A stretch of DNA of 64,000 nt. It comes from Ipomoea triloba. Taxonomy: Eukaryota > Streptophyta > Magnoliopsida > Solanales > Convolvulaceae. Shown here piece by piece: positions 60,780 through 64,000 of the stretch (position 1 is its first letter; every line of letters starts with the position of its first letter). The position numbers and the translations under genes are program-made. A model generated the notes under the pieces. It saw nothing but the letters and a program-made list of their open reading frames with translations, had not been told where the DNA came from and did no database searches. The stretch covers positions 4,680,753-4,744,752 of the forward strand of contig NC_044929.1 in NCBI RefSeq assembly GCF_003576645.1, given 5' to 3'.

Positions 60780-63015
60780 ATGTCGAAGACGCTGGTGCAG
60801 CCGATAGGGCAAAAACGGCTGACGAACGTCGCCGTCGTTCGCCTCAAAAAGCATGGAAATCGTTTCGAGATTGCGTGCTACAAGAACAAAGTCCTCTCTT
60901 GGCGCTCCGGCGTGTAAGCTTTCATTTCTCTCTATCTATCTATACACATAAATATCATGAAATAATGTTTAAAAGAAATTCAAATAGGGAGAAAGACATT
61001 GACGAAGTCTTACAGTCACATACTGTGTATTCCAATGTCTCCAAGGGAGTTCTCGCCAAGTCAAAAGATTTGCTTGCGGCATTCGGGACAGATGATCAGA
61101 CCAAAATTTGTTTGGAGGTCAGAAGGATTTTTTTTTGACAATTCAGTGCTAACTAAATTACTGGAAGTTTCTGCTAATAACCTGATTTTTGGAAGTTAGT
61201 TAAGTGATGCTCCTTAAGCATGTATAGCTTTGCTATTTACAGCTCATTAATTCATTATTGAGCTGCAAACTCAAGGATTATTGCTTAAGTAACTTAAAAG
61301 TGTGACTGCAAAATATTGCACAACTATTGAAGACAAAATGATTTTATAATTTAATTTGGTTTTTTATTCTACATTAAATTGTGTTCTTTTTTAGTGATTT
61401 GTGTGGTTGTGCCTGGTAGAACAGTTTTTTTTTCCTGCCTAAACACCCCATCCCCCTGTTTGTCTTGAATGGAGTTATATGAAGAAAGAGAGGGTTTTAA
61501 AGGTATTCCTTGAATGAAGGATCATTTCTTTCTCTGTCAGATTTTGGAAAAAGGAGAGCTACAAGTTGCAGTGAAGGAGAGGGAGTCACAATTTTCAAGT
61601 CAGTTCAGGGATATTGCTACAATAGTCATGCAGAAAACAGTCAACCCAGAAACTCAGCGGCCATATACCATAAGCATGATAGAACGCCTAATGCATGAAA
61701 TCCATTTTGCTGTTGATCGACATAGTAGCTCAAAAAAACAGGTTTTAATAAATATGGCTTTCCCATTTTTCTTCTGCATAGTATATTGATTTGCAACTTT
61801 ATTTTTCTCTGTATTTGTTTATCAAGTAGAAAGCTGGCTCTATCTATCTTTCTCTCTCTAATTGCTATAGTTATATATTTTCTAAGAATTAGGAGCCTAC
61901 TTTCTTAAAAAATAAATTTTTGGCTCTATGTTCCACAGTCACTGGAGGTCATCCGTGAGCTTCAAAAGCACTATCCTATTAAACGGGCCCCAATGAGGTT
62001 ACGCTTAACCATACCAGGAGAACAAAATTTTTCCATACTGGAGAAGCTTAAGGAGTGGAATGCTGGTGTGATTTCAAGAGATGAAGTTGGAAGCCAACTT
62101 TCTATTGTAAGTCCCAGATCCATGTCTGAACAAACCCTTATACTACATTTAGTGTAAAGCTTGCATTAAGTTTCAGTGGTGCAGGCTATGACTTTTCAAC
62201 TCTGGTTGTTGTTAGCAAGCAATCATAGGAACTAGTCTTTCTGTTAACTGGTCCTTCCTCATTTCTTAATTATGCAGAGAATCCATTTCTGGTGCTCCCT
62301 TGTTACAAAACAAACCACTCTATACCCTAACTTGCTATTCTTCTGCTGCCTACTTGTAGGATAATTTACCCTTAAGCCATCTGACATTATTGGATCTCTT
62401 TGAGCAACAAGCTCTTAAGGCAGTCATCACTTTTATGTCTTTAAGTCCATGTTTCTGATTAATGGCATAGCTTGCGGGATATAGTATCATGGATTGTAAT
62501 TGTTGCAGCTATTATAATATGCTGAATTTGACCATCCTTCATTCCTTCTAACTCTGATGCAGATTTGTGAGATGGAACCAAATCTTTTTCGGGATTGCGA
62601 TGCCTTGATAAGGAATTTGCAGGGAAGAATGGAAATGCTTGCAGTTAATGTGCATGTAGAAGGCGATACTTTTGTCGATCAGTATGATGGTCATGAGGAT
62701 GAATCATCAAGTTTGACGGGAAAAATGCAAAATCATACAATCTCTTCTGAAAATGAATATCTCAGGGGAGAGATAAAGCAGAACAGGGCAGCAAAAAGTG
62801 GGAGTTCAGAAGGAGAAGCCAAACTAAACAAGTGCAGTACATGCAATGCAGTTGTGGGAGATTCCAAGGAGTTCAGAGAACACTTCAAGAGTGACTGGCA
62901 TAAACATAATCTTAGGCGAAAAACTAGGCAACTTCCTCCTCTTACTGCAGAAGAGTGTATGGCTGACATGGAACTTGGGGACTCAAAGGCTGATCTGAAG
63001 GAATACTCCTTTTGA
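60780..63015 (+). CDS. SBDS: SBDS ribosome maturation protein
   Basis: Five exons: 60780-60913, 60988-61117, 61541-61741, 61939-62106, 62563-63015; 361 residues. SBDS works with the GTPase EFL1 to release eIF6/TIF6 from late 60S pre-ribosomes. Visible are the N-terminal FYSH domain ([48 protein letters not shown]), the central helical domain ([27 protein letters not shown]) and the ferredoxin-like domain III ([11 protein letters not shown]). Beyond the ~250-residue core there is a Ser-rich linker and a C2H2 finger ([11 protein letters not shown]...[14 protein letters not shown]), an extension known in plant SBDS. The start is the conserved MSKTL. All phases agree and no lesion is seen. The promoter is bounded by the insertion at 58868-60402. 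Confidence 0.95.
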
Positions 63016-64000
63016 GGTGGGACTAAGTTTCCTAGGTTGCTAACCTGACATTAATGAGATTTGTAATCTGCACACACCCCAGATATGTGATTCACTCCGA
63101 TTACTGTACTATGGTTTGGTGTAGTAATATGCACACACCTTTTCCGGTACAGCACACAGGTCACAGGGCAGGTATGTCACATGCTGACATGCATTCTACC
63201 AAACTTATGAAAAGAAGGTGCTAACCGTGGAGAAGAACACCCCTAAATGCCTGAGATGTAAATATATTTCAAAAAAAAAAACCTCTTAAAATTTGTATGT
63301 TTTATTTGTGTATTTGACCTTTAATCATATGCACACATATTTGGGTGTACAAGCACCTGAAATGGCTGCCCACGTCTAAAATACGGTAACGTACAGGACA
63401 ATGCATACACATATAACCGAGCTTGTACACACGCCCTTTACGTCAAAAGCATGCTACTAAAAAGTATATGCTTACGATTTCACACTCAAATGGGTGTTGA
63501 CGCACTAGAGGCGGCTCTTTACTTCAGTAATACATACATGTGTTTAGTATTCCGCACACAATTTTGGATAGCGCACTCAAACATTTCAGTCTTTCTCAAC
63601 ATTTCAGTCTTTCTCAGTGTAATGCACACTCCAGAATCCAAGCATGCACACCCCATATATGTGATATACACCCACCACTGTACCGTTTCCGGTACATGCA
63701 CATATGTGTCAGATGCATTCTACTGAACTTATGAAAAGAAGGTGTTAACCATGGGGAAAAACACACCACCCAAGAGTTGATATCCCATTATCTTGATCGG
63801 TGCAGAATTTGTTTTCAAATTCTTCAAGCACATGTGTGTTTACATAGAATTGCACACACCGCCCAGACTGGTTGCACACGCGTAAATCACAAATGAAATA
63901 GTAAAAAAACAGCTACTTGCATATGTCCTCGTAGTAAAATAAAATAAATAAAAACCGATCAACACTTACCAGCGTGATTTTTTTCCATGGATGCAATTTA
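63016..64000. other. SBDS 3' flank with duplicated CACACC-rich repeats
   Basis: A block at about 63125-63245 (TTTTCCGGTACA, then ACTTATGAAAAGAAGGTG and AACACCCCT) recurs at about 63680-63770 with substitutions. A preceding CACACCCCAGATATGTGAT-like piece also recurs (63071, 63646). AGTCTTTCTCAACATTTC forms a short tandem near 63585. Rich in TGCACAC motifs; probably transposon-derived. No gene recognised. Confidence 0.5.

Overview
This is a nuclear plant genomic window, most likely from a eudicot. It is AT-rich, its genes have many GT-AG introns, and the gene families are plant-type (auxin-biosynthetic aminotransferase, laccase, AP-1 mu, SBDS with a C-terminal zinc finger). I could not fix the family or species. 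The window contains single-base and 25-base N joins (14618, 21203, 22621-22645, 56276). Sequence is repeated exactly beside several of them, so part of the 10-24 kb architecture may be an assembly product.

Layout. 1-5.4 kb: transposon debris, with LINE RNase H relics, a complete-looking non-autonomous Helitron (712-2258) and a fold-back repeat. 5.47-9.46 kb (+): a five-exon TAA1/TAR-type tryptophan aminotransferase whose introns carry three small DNA transposons. One of these ends 6 bp before a splice acceptor. 10.2-14.9 kb: a mosaic of second copies, namely the 5' half of a PIG-X gene (inverted), a hAT element with its flanks, and the PIG-X upstream flank. 15.0-29.04 kb (+): a protein-coding Helitron with a separate RPA-like gene and a multi-exon Rep/helicase gene. 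The latter has one nonsense change and two frameshifts. Its 3' hairpin terminus lies inside a laccase exon. 29.04-32.1 kb (+): the 3' part of that laccase; its 5' exons are absent. 32.7-35.5 kb (-): intact PIG-X, tail-to-tail with the laccase. 36.9-37.7 kb: more Helitron 3' ends. 38.7-43.3 kb (-): AP-1 mu subunit, 11 exons, complete. 44.7-49.6 kb (-): a full-length, apparently coding-competent Ty1/copia element with 5-bp target duplications, sitting in a LINE RNase H relic. 50.1-54.0 kb (-): ribose-phosphate pyrophosphokinase, 7 exons. 54.5-57.7 kb: another LINE relic and a 2.3-kb MULE-type non-autonomous element full of short tandem repeats. 58.6-60.7 kb: a 1.5-kb TG...CA insertion flanked by an unusual ~260-bp direct duplication, just upstream of SBDS. 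60.8-63.0 kb (+): SBDS, complete. 63.0-64 kb: duplicated non-coding repeats.

The host genes are unrelated housekeeping or specialised genes (auxin synthesis, GPI mannosylation, vesicle coats, PRPP synthesis, 60S ribosome maturation, lignin or phenolic oxidation) and form no operon or cluster. The interest lies in the transposons: nested elements, gene interruption, splice-site encroachment and fold-back duplications. I saw no convincing novel immune or signalling system.
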